Shown here: in pieces, positions 33,201 through 44,832 of the stretch | How the letters are laid out: each line of letters opens with the position of its first letter | How positions within the stretch are numbered: the stretch's first letter is position 1 | NCBI GenBank assembly: GCA_015680685.1 | Contig: MNCI01003943.1 | Span: 208,346-272,345, forward strand | DNA length: 64,000 bases | Reading direction: 5' to 3' | From: Gnetum montanum | Taxonomy: Eukaryota > Streptophyta > Gnetopsida > Gnetales > Gnetaceae | Program-made: the position numbers and the translations under genes | The notes under the pieces: generated by a model | Told to the model about the DNA's origin: nothing | Database searches by the model: none | Seen by the model: the letters and a program-made list of their open reading frames with translations, nothing else

Positions 33201-35772
33201 TATTTGTCAGGTAACAAAAGAACGAAAGCTTTGCATGCATCTAACACAGGTTTGAGAATATTATGTTCCTAGTGCTTTTTTGTCTTTTGTGTTAAATATT
33301 TTACTTTATGAGTTATCATTTGGACAACATATCTCTTAAATAGGTGAAATCTTTTTTCCCCTCTTAGGAACAGCAACCGTAACATCTTTTGGAAAATCAA
33401 GGAAGGTAAATACAGGGTTTTCTTCTAAGTTTTTTTTTTTTAAATTCCTTTTATTTTTCTATCATTTAATGAATTTCTAGGGTATTGCCCCTATGCAGAT
33501 TGATCGCTGTTGTTATAGTTGTGGCTCACTCGGTCATTTGGCAAGGAATTGCCCAGATCGGAACATTGGATATTCTCAGACCAGGATGTATCATGCAGGT
33601 AATATAAATTTTTGATAATTATTGATTTATAGTAACAGCAACTTAAGATTGATTTATGTTTATGAAGTAAAATTTGTAGGGAACAATGTTTAGTTCTGAA
33701 CATAGTTTTACATCCATTTGAAATTTATTTCTTTGTAAATGTTTACAACGCTGGTTAATTCCCTACATCTTCTTGACAGTTTCATGCATGCGCATCATCT
33801 TATCCATTGGGCAGTATCTCTATTCAATAATTTTTAAATGTGTTCTCATCTTGTGTCTGGATCTAAATTTATAACAAATTGGGAGTATACACGCGTATTA
33901 GAGAAAGGTTATATGATGAATATTGCTAAAGATTAGAGAAAGGTTATATGATGAATATTGCTAAAGAGCGTTTCCATGGAGTGTTATTAAAATAGTCTCA
34001 TTTTCCTCCAGAGGAAATAAATTCTAATCATATCTTATTTTGTTGCAGGGACCCCAGTCTATCCTGGAAATGCTGTGACTTGCAGCTCTGATGCATATTG
34101 GCACCGAACTTCATTTTCCAGTATGCCGGCTTTTCCAAATGCATATGGTTCTTCTCCAGCCATCCCATTTGAAGCCCCCTTTATGCCAGTTGGACAATAT
34201 GGAATTTCTCCATACATACCAGCATTCTATCCAGGTGTTCCAATGCATTGGTATGCTATATGGTGAATATATTTGATACATGGCGATTTGATCAAGTCCT
34301 TTAAGTTCCAGTTCTCATTCGTTTACTTATTTAGTTAATTTTCATGTGGCGCAGTCCATTTATGCAAACAGGAGTAACCGGACACTCTTTTGTGTCAACA
34401 TCTGAAAGGCCTCTTAGTCGAGAAGAATTTATTCAGCTTCAGAACTTCCAAAAAGGACACAGGCTTGCAGAAGAGCATGAGGATAGGTAGTTGAATATTT
34501 TCAAATGACCCTCTCTTTATTTTCAGACAGCGCCACATGCTACTTATAATTTCTTGTAGCCGTGTTAGTTTCCTCTATTTCTTGTGAAAAGTTGACGTGT
34601 AAAAAAATTTCAATTGTGGATGCTAGGTTATAGTTTGTAACAAGATTTGATGATTTGAGCATGGTGTTGATTTTAGGGAACGACGGGAATCAGAAAGTAA
34701 CGATATTTCTTCGTATGAAGAAGAGTATGAGCTTGACCGTGATTCTGAACCTAATTATTTGAATCGACGCTATGATCAGAATTGTCGGAAAACAAAGAAT
34801 AATGACAGCAGAAGGAAGATTATTGAAAGAAAGGCACACCACAAGGGAATGCCCAGCTCAGAAAAAAGTGATGATGAGAAGAAGAAACTCCGATATTTGG
34901 ACGAGTTTCCTCAAGGTGATGATCCTGAAAGTGACTCTGAGAGGAACAGATATGCTACAAATATTCAGAAAGCTTGTCATGGGAAACATAAAAATTTATC
35001 AGTGGATAAAAGAGCAGAAAAATCATTTTATGATAAGAGTAGGCAACTTAGGTCAAACAGCCTGAAGGGCTACGTAACATCATCAAGAGAAAATTTCAGT
35101 GATAGAGCCATATCTGATTTGGAAGATGACGATAATGACCATGAGAGAGTGAGTTTGATCACATGTAACGTATCAGGAAGTTCAAAGTATGACTTCAATA
35201 GCTCTACACGTAAAAGTAGTGCACCAACAGAGAAATCGGGATCTGAAGGTTCAAGTGACACAGATGCTAGTCAATCTAGGAGCAGAAAATATGGTCATAG
35301 AAATTGGAAACATAAAGCTCACCATAAAGAGCCAAGTAACCTTGAGAATTTAGAACCTTCTAAAGAGCAGCGGATTTCCAGAAAATTGTATGGAAATGAA
35401 ATTTGCAAGAGGGAGCTTCGATGGGAAAGTCACACTGGAAATCACAAACGAAGGCAGAGTCAGTCAAAATATGAATATGGGAGCAGGAATGTGTACTCTG
35501 AAAGTGGAATAAATTTGGAAGGTGATGAAAAGTATGAACATGAAAAAACCATAGAGACTGAAAGCAACATTGTTGATGAATCTGACCTGAACACATCTAG
35601 ACATATATCCAAATTAAAGCGATGTTTCCAGGAAAATGTAACTATACATGATTCTATAGAGGAAGGTAGGTGGCAAATGAACACAGGCCTGGATAGCGAG
35701 TTTGAAGATATGCAAGGAAGGTATCATAGAATTGATAAGTATGGCCATTCACAAAGAAAGAAAGAAAAGTGA
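18253..35772 (+). CDS. DWNN-RING-CCHC protein, RBBP6/PQT3-like E3 ubiquitin ligase (15 exons)
   Basis: Exons: 18253-18418, 19275-19365, 22323-22404, 25748-25872, 31308-31378, 31575-31716, 31819-31964, 32063-32233, 32307-32366, 33211-33249, 33368-33405, 33481-33598, 34049-34250, 34355-34486, 34677-35772. All introns are GT..AG, phases agree, and the joined frame is 892 codons plus stop. Domains: ubiquitin-like DWNN (residues 1-76, starting MAVHFKFRSAVNFDK); C4C4 RING/U-box (Cys251, 254, 267, 272, 275, 286, 289, with IPCCQFSFCNEC) followed by DDLLPN.ALRQAI; CCHC zinc knuckle (Cys388, Cys391, His396, Cys401); Pro/Tyr-rich segment (about 417-484); long Ser/Arg/Glu/Lys-rich tail (about 528-892) suggesting a nuclear, disordered region. 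RBBP6-family proteins are E3 ligases; Arabidopsis PQT3 acts on a protein methyltransferase in oxidative stress. Unusual: the knuckle follows the RING, and I see no knuckle before it. The first ATG with DWNN in frame sets the start. Low-divergence coding sequence indicates a functional gene. Small exons could have been missed in introns 2-4. Confidence 0.92.
19850..20010 (+). repeat. Possible tRNA-derived SINE in intron 2
   Basis: GTGGCTCATCTGATAAATTGTTGG resembles an A box and AAGTTTGAGCTAC a degenerate B box, at tRNA-like spacing. Ends are not defined. Confidence 0.35.
22955..23820 (-). mobile_element. Decayed gypsy-like remnant in intron 3 between direct repeats
   Basis: The segments at about 22965-23105 and 23665-23815 are similar direct repeats (TTTAATTTGTAAACT..GAGTTGA..TAATAATCTAA). 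Between them the minus strand at about 23490-23620 translates to KATQKTSIGFTPYKLAYGE, the C-terminal integrase signature of Ty3/gypsy elements. The body is too short for a whole element, so it is an internally deleted relic. Confidence 0.5.
24539..25155 (+). repeat. Tandem duplication of about 312 bp in intron 3
   Basis: Two adjacent diverged copies, each running from AATTTGTG.CTTTGATTACAA to CAAGCTT.TGTG..TTGC. Both include CAATATTTTGTTTAACCTATAAAGG and CCAAAAGTAGA. No coding potential. Confidence 0.75.
26527..26718 (+). other. Unassigned 63-codon open frame in intron 4
   Basis: The composition looks protein-like (Cys, Trp, His, charged residues; HDYLNEHELSLKENCPALW), unlike most intronic ORFs here. 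It does not splice in frame to exon 4: the nearest acceptor, TAG at 26521-26523, would lead to a stop. I do not recognise a family. It may be a fragment of another gene or element, or chance. Confidence 0.25.
26741..26890 (+). repeat. Possible tRNA-derived SINE in intron 4
   Basis: GGGTTCGAGCCTGGGTGC (about 26769-26786) is a good B box. The upstream A box is weak. Confidence 0.35.
27800..30360 (+). mobile_element. LTR retrotransposon remnant in intron 4
   Basis: Two direct repeats, about 27800-28208 and 29690-30357. Both contain TTTTGACT..AGTATTTA..ACT.GTAACTTAG.GGTCAT, a ..GGC..CCTTA..GAAA.CC block, TTC.TTATTAATAA, and end in GGATGTCAT. After the first, GTTGGTGTGAGAGTTAACC resembles a decayed initiator-tRNA-Met primer site (TGGTATCAGAGC). 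The internal 1.5 kb has no recognisable coding. The second repeat is lengthened by a MITE (30060-30322). The gene's splicing skips the whole insertion. Confidence 0.6.
30060..30322. mobile_element. MITE-like element inside the 3' LTR in intron 4
   Basis: About 263 bp. The left end GGGCATGTTTAGTTG and right end CAACCAAACAGGCCC are terminal inverted repeats with two mismatches. It is flanked by TA on both sides. The GGGCCTGTTTGGTT terminus is a common plant MITE end. It has no coding sequence. The superfamily is uncertain because a 2-bp flank is weak evidence. Confidence 0.65.
31491..31513 (+). repeat. Poly(T) run in intron 5
   Basis: 23 consecutive T, about 60 bases before the acceptor of exon 6. 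Confidence 0.9.
33897..33966 (+). repeat. Perfect 35-bp tandem duplication in intron 12
   Basis: The unit starting ATTAGAGAAAGGTTATATGA occurs twice, head to tail, without a mismatch. It is therefore recent, or an assembly duplication. Confidence 0.9.
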
Positions 35773-36200
35773 TGATGTGGTGGTCTGAATTTCCTATTCC
35801 TTTGTGGATACTTTTCTAATGTCAGTATGCTTATTTGTAACTTGTGTTCTTTTTTCTGTTATTTCTGTTTAGCATCTTTCATATCGATATATCCATTCAG
35901 AAATTTAATCGACTACTTCCTCCAACTATTGTTGATTTTTAATGTCTTAGTCTTTTGTATCAACGGGTCTTCATTGTTGCTGTCGTATATCATCTTCTGA
36001 TGATAACTGTTATTTGTAAGGGTACTATATGATATGGTAGCCTCTGTGCTCTGATATAAGCCTGTGTTCAATCTGATTCTTGTAAAGTCTTTTTAATATA
36101 CACGTGCCAACTCAAGATTGGAAATCTTACACAAATGCAGGAAGACTTAATGTCCTTGTGCTTCAGGATTTTTCACATTTAAGCACATTACTTTTTTTAT
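35773..36200 (+). other. Probable 3' UTR and downstream flank of the DWNN gene
   Basis: T-rich sequence with several TTTGT/TTGTAA elements. No strong AATAAA is visible, which is usual in plants, so I cannot place the poly(A) site. Confidence 0.4.
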
Positions 36201-37800
36201 GAGAATGAACACTAACGCTGGTAATTCTCAACCAGACTTCCTGCTTTGGCCAGGCATCATCGCCAAATTATAAGATAAACATTTTCCAGAGCGTTTTCAG
36301 GTACCTGAAAGCCTGTACATATTATCTCATTCCATTTTGTTTCAAGTTTTCGATCAGTATGGGATTTATGATATCTTCCAGGTCTTGGCAAATGTACCCT
36401 TCTAATTATTTTTCATAAGACATATGTCTATGTTAACGTTGGTTTTTCTTTTGTGCAAAGTTTATTGTGAATCTGTTAAATTGTCCAATTTCGGATGTTT
36501 ATAGTCAATCAGTGGACATCACATGACAACTTTGGTTGTCAATCTTATTTGCAGATGAGAACATTTTCAGTATAATTTTTGAGATCAATTATCTGAAACT
36601 GAAACTGAAGCTTTTACTTACTTCCACTGAGACCCCTTGGATCTATTGGACCAGTTTCAGAATTCTTTTACGGAATTTATTTATTTTTATAACTCAATGC
36701 TGCCCAGCAGAATTGAACCTGTGACTTGTGGTTATCAACATGTGGCATATTCAGTTTGTCAGGTATGTCAAAATGCTAAGTTTGAAACATTTCTTTTTGG
36801 TTTATCTTTTTCAGTAATTGCATTTTTCTGATATTAGATGGGCTCGAATAATTCTATAAAACTATCCAATCATATATGGAAATTTTGTTTTAAAAAGTGT
36901 ATTCAGCTGCATTCTTTGATATGTTAAGGACATAAATTGAAGCTACTTGTGACAGATGTTTTGACGTTAATTTAATTTGTGCTGGCTGTATCTTCGCAGT
37001 TGAAAATAGTCTGATCCTCGATGCTGTTGGTAAGTCAGGTATGCTTGTGTTACATTGAATTACTTTAATCAACCTTAACATTATATAGAGATCAGTACCT
37101 TAACAAGACTCAAGAAAAATATTCCCTATAAAAATATAGGGAGGTTTAATTTTTACCAACAAGAAGACTTCAATGTAAAATATTGACAGCTGCAAAAGCT
37201 TGCATTGATTCCTGTAAATTTTATTTGTTCTTACATTGAAATCTTAGAGGAAAACGCATGGTTTTCTCCTGAAACAATAGACTTAAAAATTTTTGTTATT
37301 TTATCGTCACACGAAGCTTAGTTCCCGGTTTTTTTTATAGTTATGTGGGAAATCATTATTACCAGTGGTTCAGTTTTTAGATAAGACTGACAAACAAGGG
37401 TCAGCCATGCTGGCATACATATGTTTTTTTTGTTCTGCTTACGTTAAGAAATGCAAGTGTTAAATGTAATGGCCAATAAAGTTCAGCAATCCTCTTATCT
37501 GATATTAAAGATTTGAAATCAAACCTGGAGTTTTCTTTTAGTTATGTTTGGAAGAGACCAGTTGTATTTCAGTAATATCTCTTATTTTATTTCTGAATAT
37601 CACAACATCGCCGATTTCGATTGAAGCTGTAGCTTGCAAGATGCAAAGTCAACGCATTTCACAAAAACCTGTACCTCATAATACTTGAATGCTGAGATAA
37701 CATCTTTCAAGCAAAATATTTAGTTAAGAGACCTACAGTAGTAGTATGCGTATTATGTAATTTATTTAGTAGATAGCAATGTTTTCAATGGTAAACTGAT
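36201..37800. other. Intergenic AT-rich DNA
   Basis: No gene seen. The only notable piece is a stretch at 36617-36730 (CTTACTTCCACTGAGA..GGATCTATTGGACCA) that recurs diverged at 43414-43525 and is probably a repeat fragment. Confidence 0.4.
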
Positions 37801-37804
37801 TAGT

Positions 37805-38040
37805 AGATTAGTAAACAGTTGGTTAGAGCATGTGGCTTGTGGTCAGCAAGTCACAGGTTCGATTCCAAGGGGTATGCTGATACATGGGGCACTTAAAAAA
37901 TATAAGTTCAGGAACTATGGAGTCAGGTAGACAGCTGGCTATAGTATGTCATTGTCAAAATTTTTGACTACATTAATAGTCAGCCCATCATAGATAAGGT
38001 AAGGGTACCAAAGGCACCAAGACGATGAGATGATGATGGT
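37805..38040 (+). repeat. tRNA-derived SINE
   Basis: CAGTTGGTTAGAGCATGTGG (from 37816) matches a tRNA D-arm/A-box region, and GGTTCGATTCC (37856-37866) is a canonical B box. The body continues without tRNA pairing (no acceptor stem or CCA), and the 3' end has GATGAGATGATGATGG. This layout is a SINE, not a tRNA gene. The tRNA-related part resembles tRNA-Asn, with low certainty. Confidence 0.7.
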
Positions 38041-41000
38041 CCTTAACAAAATGTGAAAACTGAAGCAGTTGTTCATCTTTTATTTTTAATTTTTAGCATC
38101 GAATTCAGTGAAAATAATTGCCATTTCTTTCTATGTAAACTCAAACCATTTATTGTAGCTGAAATCTTCATGTATACATAGTGCGATCAAGATTTCTGAT
38201 AGTTCTGCTCTAGGAGTTTAGAAGCACAGGTTGCTTTGTAGGTCATAAGTGTTACTTGGAAATACTTGCACTCTGTTTGCAAGGTGAAAATTTGTAGAAT
38301 TTAATCACCCGTTCACTGAAAACAAACTTGAAACACCGTTGTTCGAAGGATTGAAGATAGCATAAATCGTAGGATAATTTCAATAGAGATAATTGAGGTG
38401 GTAATTGATTTTATAAGCAATTATTACATTTTTTTAAATATTGAAGTTACTTTGGGTAAGATGCAATATATATTCCCATTAATTATGACGTGATCCAATC
38501 ATGTATAAAAACCATGATAATTTACATTGCTGGAATTGGGTTTAAATTTCCGTAGCATGTTCGTTTTTAAACTCTTGATCAATAAAAGCTAAAGCTACGC
38601 TTTAGTTGTGGTTCATTTGAGTCTATTAAAGATGACATTTAGTCTGCTATTCGCTTTTTATAGGAGTATTCTTTTGCGTTGAAGGGAATGATGAATACGT
38701 TTTCCTCCTTTTCCTACTATTTTGGGTACTTGTCTTATCGCTTTCGTCCACTGAAGTTCTCGAATGCCTAACAGGGTATCTTAGTTGTCATTGCATGAGT
38801 CAATATCAACTCAGTTAAGTTTCTTAGTTCCATTATTCATGTTGGATAGAAAAACTTTAAATTGTGCTTGTCTTTCAAAGCTATCCAAAATGTAGTGTTC
38901 AACACATTCACTTCAACAATCCGCAGTCCAGATATGGTACATTGGGGCAGGGTAAGAATATATATTACAAGTTGGCATTTCCTACACAGCTGGAAATCCT
39001 TTGTGATTTTTTTGGATGTAATAAAAATTTCCAGTTTCCACGAAGTACTGTAAAATTACTTGTGTTCCTTAAGAGATGACCTTTAGTTTGATGGGTTAAG
39101 AGGTAACAATGCTAGTGTATGTATATTCAATATTAAACTCTAGAAGCAATATTTATTCAACTAACATGTCGAAAATGCAGCATTAAAACTAGCAATGTAA
39201 GAAACATAATGCAATATCAATGTTTGCAATGGATGGATGCCAATTTAAGCTTATATGGATTTCAGCTTTACCTTATAGGTAACTATCCATTTCAGAAGGA
39301 AATATTTAAGACACGATTGATAAACTTGTAATGATGATGCTTTATGTTTCTTACGCACGTACTGCATATTTACATTGTGCTGAACACATGGTAATTTAAT
39401 TCTTATAGTCATTGGGTGGGTGGAATTTAATCCACAGATTCTTATGGGTTTTTTATTTGTAAACAAGAGTCGTTACCATTCGTAGGAGAACAAAAATATA
39501 CCCTTGGTAGTACTTCCGGTGGTTTTTAATATCGTGTGGATGAGAGTACTTTTGAGTAACCTTATGATCAATTTCTGGTGTTCGGAGTCTAAATTATGAT
39601 TTTCTCAAATGCTTATTTTGATACACATGCAAGAATTTTCTAGGATAGTTCGTAAGTTACGTCTCTGGGAGTTGCAAACTGGTATCATATTTTATTTCTT
39701 TTCGAGGTACAGTAGTGTAACTGAATTCTTTCTTATTACGCTTGTTTTAAACACAAAATGGACTCAAATTTTAGTGTTCGTAAACTTTGCAAAAGCTGTT
39801 AATGCATTGATTTTCAACTTCATTGCGTTCTAGAAAAGCTGGTATGCATAGCTAAAAGTATTTTACATGATCTGTTTGACTTAAGAACGCTTACAATTTT
39901 TGGGATTTGAAAGCATAATTTACGTGCTGAGATATGCCTATTGATAGCTTACTTGTGATGTATTTATGCTCTGGGCGATGTTCAAAGTATGGAATAGTTT
40001 TCCGTGAAATTGGTAAATATTGAAGTTTTTATTATGTTTGTAGATATATCGTTTGCATTTATTAGATAGATGTTGTTTGAGTCTTTATTAGAGCCGATTT
40101 TTTAAATCTTCAGATAAAACCTTTTAGATTGTTCTTTTGACCAATTGGATGCACATCATTTCTGTTACCCAGACCCAGATTTCGTGGATAGAAGAGTAAG
40201 TATGGATAGAGGACTTAAGACGCTGTTCTTTTTCGCAGAAATATACATGGTATCATTAAGCCATCAATGAACATTGGGTATTGGTAATAGGAATTATATA
40301 TCACTAATATTAAATAATTATACTTTTTATTGAATAAGTGGATTTTAAAGGGTGAAAATAGCTAAACGTTGAACTATGCAACTTCGTTTTTGTCCTAATG
40401 ATAAACATATTTTTTACAAATTTGTATCATTCAATTTGAGTATGTGAACACAGCGTTAATAGTGAATGGTTAAAAAGGGAGCTGAGAATAAGTTTTAACG
40501 GATTCATTTTTTAAATAAAAGCTGATGGGAACATGGAATTACTTTTCAGTTTATGTTTGTACAGGAATTTAATTTGTTTTGTTTGTAAAATTTTATATTA
40601 ATGCACATGCAGAATTTTGTGAGATCTTGGAGTTAATTAAGGCTTTTTGATCATTTTTATGATAGTATTATTACATCATCATAAATAAAAACATGGGAAA
40701 AGACAATTGAAGATGATTTGAGTAAACTATAAGATTTAGCTCTTCATAAAAATAAATGGCAAAAAAGAAATGTTGTACTTGATCTGGTTTTGTTACGATA
40801 AGGTTAGGGTGATGATGACGATAAATACGATAATTAAGTGTAAAAATTTAGCTTGTTCTTAAAATTGATTTTGAAAGTTTATTGTAGTATATGTTTTTCT
40901 TCACTTTTTATGACTAAGTTTTCTTTAAAAATAGGATGATTTATTTCCTTAAAGTTGGTAAGTCTTGTTAGCCATGGATTTTAAAGTTTATTATGGTATT

Positions 41001-43413
41001 AAAGTTGGTAAATCATTTGTGTCTTTATTTTTATTTAATTGTGTTTTTAAAATAATAGTTAGAAATTAGGCATTTGTGGCTAGTGTTTTCCATGGAAAAT
41101 CTTTTGTTCACAAACTTTAAATAATGATACAAAATATATATAACGAGAACTACAAGATTTAACATGAATAGGTTTATATATATTAAAAAAGTAACAATAG
41201 CTACAAGATTTAACATGGATTGGTTTAGATTAAAGTGGGGGTAACTTTGTTAAGAGGGTATTGGAACCCTTAAAAATATTGATAATGATCAAAGAAAATT
41301 TAGAGGAGGTCTCAAACTTTTAGGATTGTCTACTTGTGTACAAACTTGAGTAGACATCATTGAATAAAATATGGAAAGAAAGAGCTTTCTAATTTTAGGA
41401 TTGTCTACTTGTGTACAAACTTAGAGTTGATACTCTGAAAAAATAAGTGAAAAAAATTAATTATTTATAGACATGAGAATGTTAACAAAATTTACATCAT
41501 TTTTTAACATTTATACTTAATACAAATATTTGTATCAAAGCAAAAAAGTGGTATCATTTGTGAAATCTATTTACTTTGTTATGTGTTATGGATTTTATGC
41601 ATTAAGAATCTTTACCATTTACTATAACCTTTTTGTTGACACTAGTTTTAGTCATCGAGTTGATAGTGTTTTTGTGAGACAAGAAAAGTTTTTGCCTCAA
41701 GCGCAATCTTTTGCATAGCTTAATACTCTCTCTAGTACAAAGAAGAATATATATGAGTTTCTATCTTCTTTGGATTCATTATTGTCATTTGATCTTTTTT
41801 GTTGTTGACAAACTTCAATTTTCATATTTTCAAATTCATATTGTTTTTATTAATCTAAGACTTCAACACATTTTTTTTTCTGAATCTTTTTTATCAAGTA
41901 GAAAAGGAAAAGTATTAAACAAATGTTTTTCATGATGGCAAAAGTGGCAAGAATTAGGAAGATTGATATGTAATTGGTTGAATGGAAGTTTTTTTTTCTT
42001 CCAATTCTTTTTTACAATTGAGAAGGTTGATTTCAACAACAACAAATATCTAAAAAGACCAAAAGTTGTAAAAATATTTTATATGCTTAATGGGATTGAG
42101 ACTATTTACAAGTTCTTTCTCAAATTTTTTTAAAAAATCAAGGGAATATTATATAAGTTGACAAAACATAGAATTTTAGCCTAATGCATAGGTGGTGCTT
42201 TTTACTATTGAACTATTGTGTAATGTGTAATTCAACAAGTAGACAAAAATGATAATAATATTTATGTTTTTTGTTTAAAACATCATTCAATTGCAAAACG
42301 AAACTTTGATTATCATGCAAATAACCCAAAATTTGAATGAATTCATATTGTGATAAAAGTTCAACAATCAATGAGTTATATAAAATAATGAGATGTTTTG
42401 TATAATTCTTGATTTGAAAGTTTCAAGTCATGCTTTTGATTTTTGTGGGCAATTTTGAGTTATATATTTTTGAGTATATGTATATTACCATTATTTTGGG
42501 GTTCTAACAACAACCAACCTAAACAATGACTAATATACATTTGGGAAGAACAAAAGTAGGTGTTTTAGTAGTATCAACATCACTAGAAAAAGGTGTCAAT
42601 TGTTTTTTAACTAGCTTTTAAATTTGCATTTTGAGAATCAAATAAAAATTTTCACATCAATAAAAGAAATAAAGATTTCAACATTGGTTGAAGAAGTTAA
42701 GAGTAATATAAAATCTTGTATGGAAGAATTTTAGAGAAATCATATTTGTTAGAGAAAAAATAAAAGAGAAAAATTAGATTAATTGAAAAAAAATAAATTC
42801 TACTAAAAAACATCAAATCCATTGAGTGTAACTTTGTTAAACTAATGTTGATATTTAGATAATTTTTTATTTTTTAATACAAATAATCAATGAAAGGTGT
42901 GATAATTGAAAATAATTTGATTATAGGTGTATTTAAAATACATAGCTAACATAATATCTTACAAGGATTATAGATGAATATAATGGTGTGTTGAGGGTGA
43001 TTTAAAGTGCTTTGGTTATAGATCCTTGTTAGACAATGATCCATATTTCATTCACTTTATAATTTGTAGCCTTAAACATGATGTGATAAACAAATTATGA
43101 TTTGTTTTGTATTAATTATTTAGGTGTCATGCATGAATTACTTTTAATGTTAGTCATTATTCCTTGCATCATTCTTAAACCCTTGCTAATGCTTGTGCTC
43201 ATATATTTGTGAACATTCCATTATGGCGTAATCATTGTAGTTGACAATTTTTGGATCTAGAATAGCTCCTATTAAATTATTTAGTTTGCATTATGATCTA
43301 GAATTTTTTACAATGCATTTTAGTAGGTCAAAGTTTAATAATGATTTGGATGCAATGTTGGTTTCATATATTAAAGGTACTAATAGCATTTATGATTAGT
43401 AAAATTGAATATT
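38041..43413. other. Intergenic AT-rich DNA without recognised gene
   Basis: Only short, compositionally random frames. A 30-base segment TTTTAGGATTGTCTACTTGT.. is repeated at about 41320 and 41394. Confidence 0.45.
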
Positions 43414-43525
43414 TACTTACTTCCATTGAGATCTTGGATCTATTAAACCAATTTTAGAATTGCTTTTGCACACTTTTATTAAACTATAACTTAGTGCAAC
43501 CCACTTAAATTGAACTTGTGATGTG
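43414..43525 (+). repeat. Diverged copy of the 36617-36730 repeat
   Basis: TTACTTCCATTGAGATCTTGGATCTATTAAACCA.. aligns along about 110 bases with the earlier copy. The parent element is not identified. Confidence 0.6.
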
Positions 43526-44744
43526 AGCAATTTCTCTTTTCAAGGTTAGTATTTTAATTTAGTAGAACTTAGAATGTAAAGGTACCTTAAGTCTCTAAAG
43601 TAAGATGTTATTATGCTATGAGAATTTTTTTTTCAAAAAATCTTTCAACTAATCTCATGATGATCATTTAGTGCTAGATCTCATTGATGAGTAGCTCACT
43701 AATAGTTGGAGCATTGGTTCATACTAGTTGGTTAATAAAATCCACCTTGCTTCTAATGGAAGGTATAAAATACAAGATATAGGAATACATGAAGAGGAAT
43801 AACAGACTTGCATTAAACAAACTTAAATAGTATAGGTCATGTGTAGATGTATAATCATAGGGTTAATGACCTTGATGGTGCAATTAGAGCACAAAATATA
43901 AATTCTTTATTACAATGGGTAAGTTCTTATGAATATTTTGGGTAATGAATGCACTTGTACACTAGAATTGTGTTAAAGTTTCTAGATTGCTTTTGGTGAT
44001 ATTTATAACATCTATGGCTACTAGGTTGGTAGTGGTGGATATGATTGTACTTGTTTTTCTTTTTCGTTTTTTTTTTTTGGCTTTCTTTGATTTAGTCATT
44101 GGAAATTCAAATTGCCTTTGGAATTAGTTTTATCTTGTTACAATTTTCTTATTTAGTTATATTATTATGCTTATCATCAATAGATATGAAAATATGTTTC
44201 CTATTGTACTATCCTTATGGATTGTGCTATTGTTACAATCCCATTCAAATTGATCCATCACTTCTTTAGTAGATTGATCCTTTTTGTTCTTGTAAGGCTT
44301 TTAAAATAATAGGAGCCTATGAATGAAAACATAACTCAATTCGTATGTTTGTTATTTTAAATGTAATAGCTTGCGAGTTGGAGTTATACATAAAACATAA
44401 TGTCAATGGTGTTGTACGTAAGTTCTTTCAAGGGGATTGTGTTGTTAGATTGTTTTAAGGATATATATTGTCTAGTTTTAATTTTGAAATGAGAGAAACT
44501 CGTTAGTAGTTTTAAACTTGTTTTTCTTTTATTTGAGACACTTGGGTGTATGTCTTAATTAACTTAATGCTTCAAGAAATTTTTTCATCTCACATTACTT
44601 TGTAATATATGATACCTTTTTGTAGTAGTTTTTCTTTAATACATTTTTAAACTTCATCATTTTGACATTACTCTTTGATCTTAGTCTTTCTTCTTAATCT
44701 ATTTAATTACCTTTTTTTGTAGAGATGAAAATCAATGTTTCTCC

Positions 44745-44832
44745 ATAAATGAGAGTAGAATAAGCTATAATGATGCAATCATAAATGAGAGTAGAATAAG
44801 CTATGATGATGCAATCATAAATGAGAGTAGAG
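44745..44832 (+). repeat. 36-bp tandem repeat, about 2.4 copies
   Basis: The unit starts ATAAATGAGAGTAGAATAAG. The first two copies differ at one position and the third is partial. Confidence 0.85.

Noticed and set aside
34772-35684. Other-frame and antisense ORFs over the last exon of the DWNN gene
   Set aside because: The 337-codon frame is continuous with the spliced upstream exons. The others are shadows of a Ser/Arg/Glu-rich sequence.
37816-37866. Possible tRNA gene
   Set aside because: A and B boxes are present, but acceptor and anticodon stems do not pair and the transcript body continues. It is a SINE.
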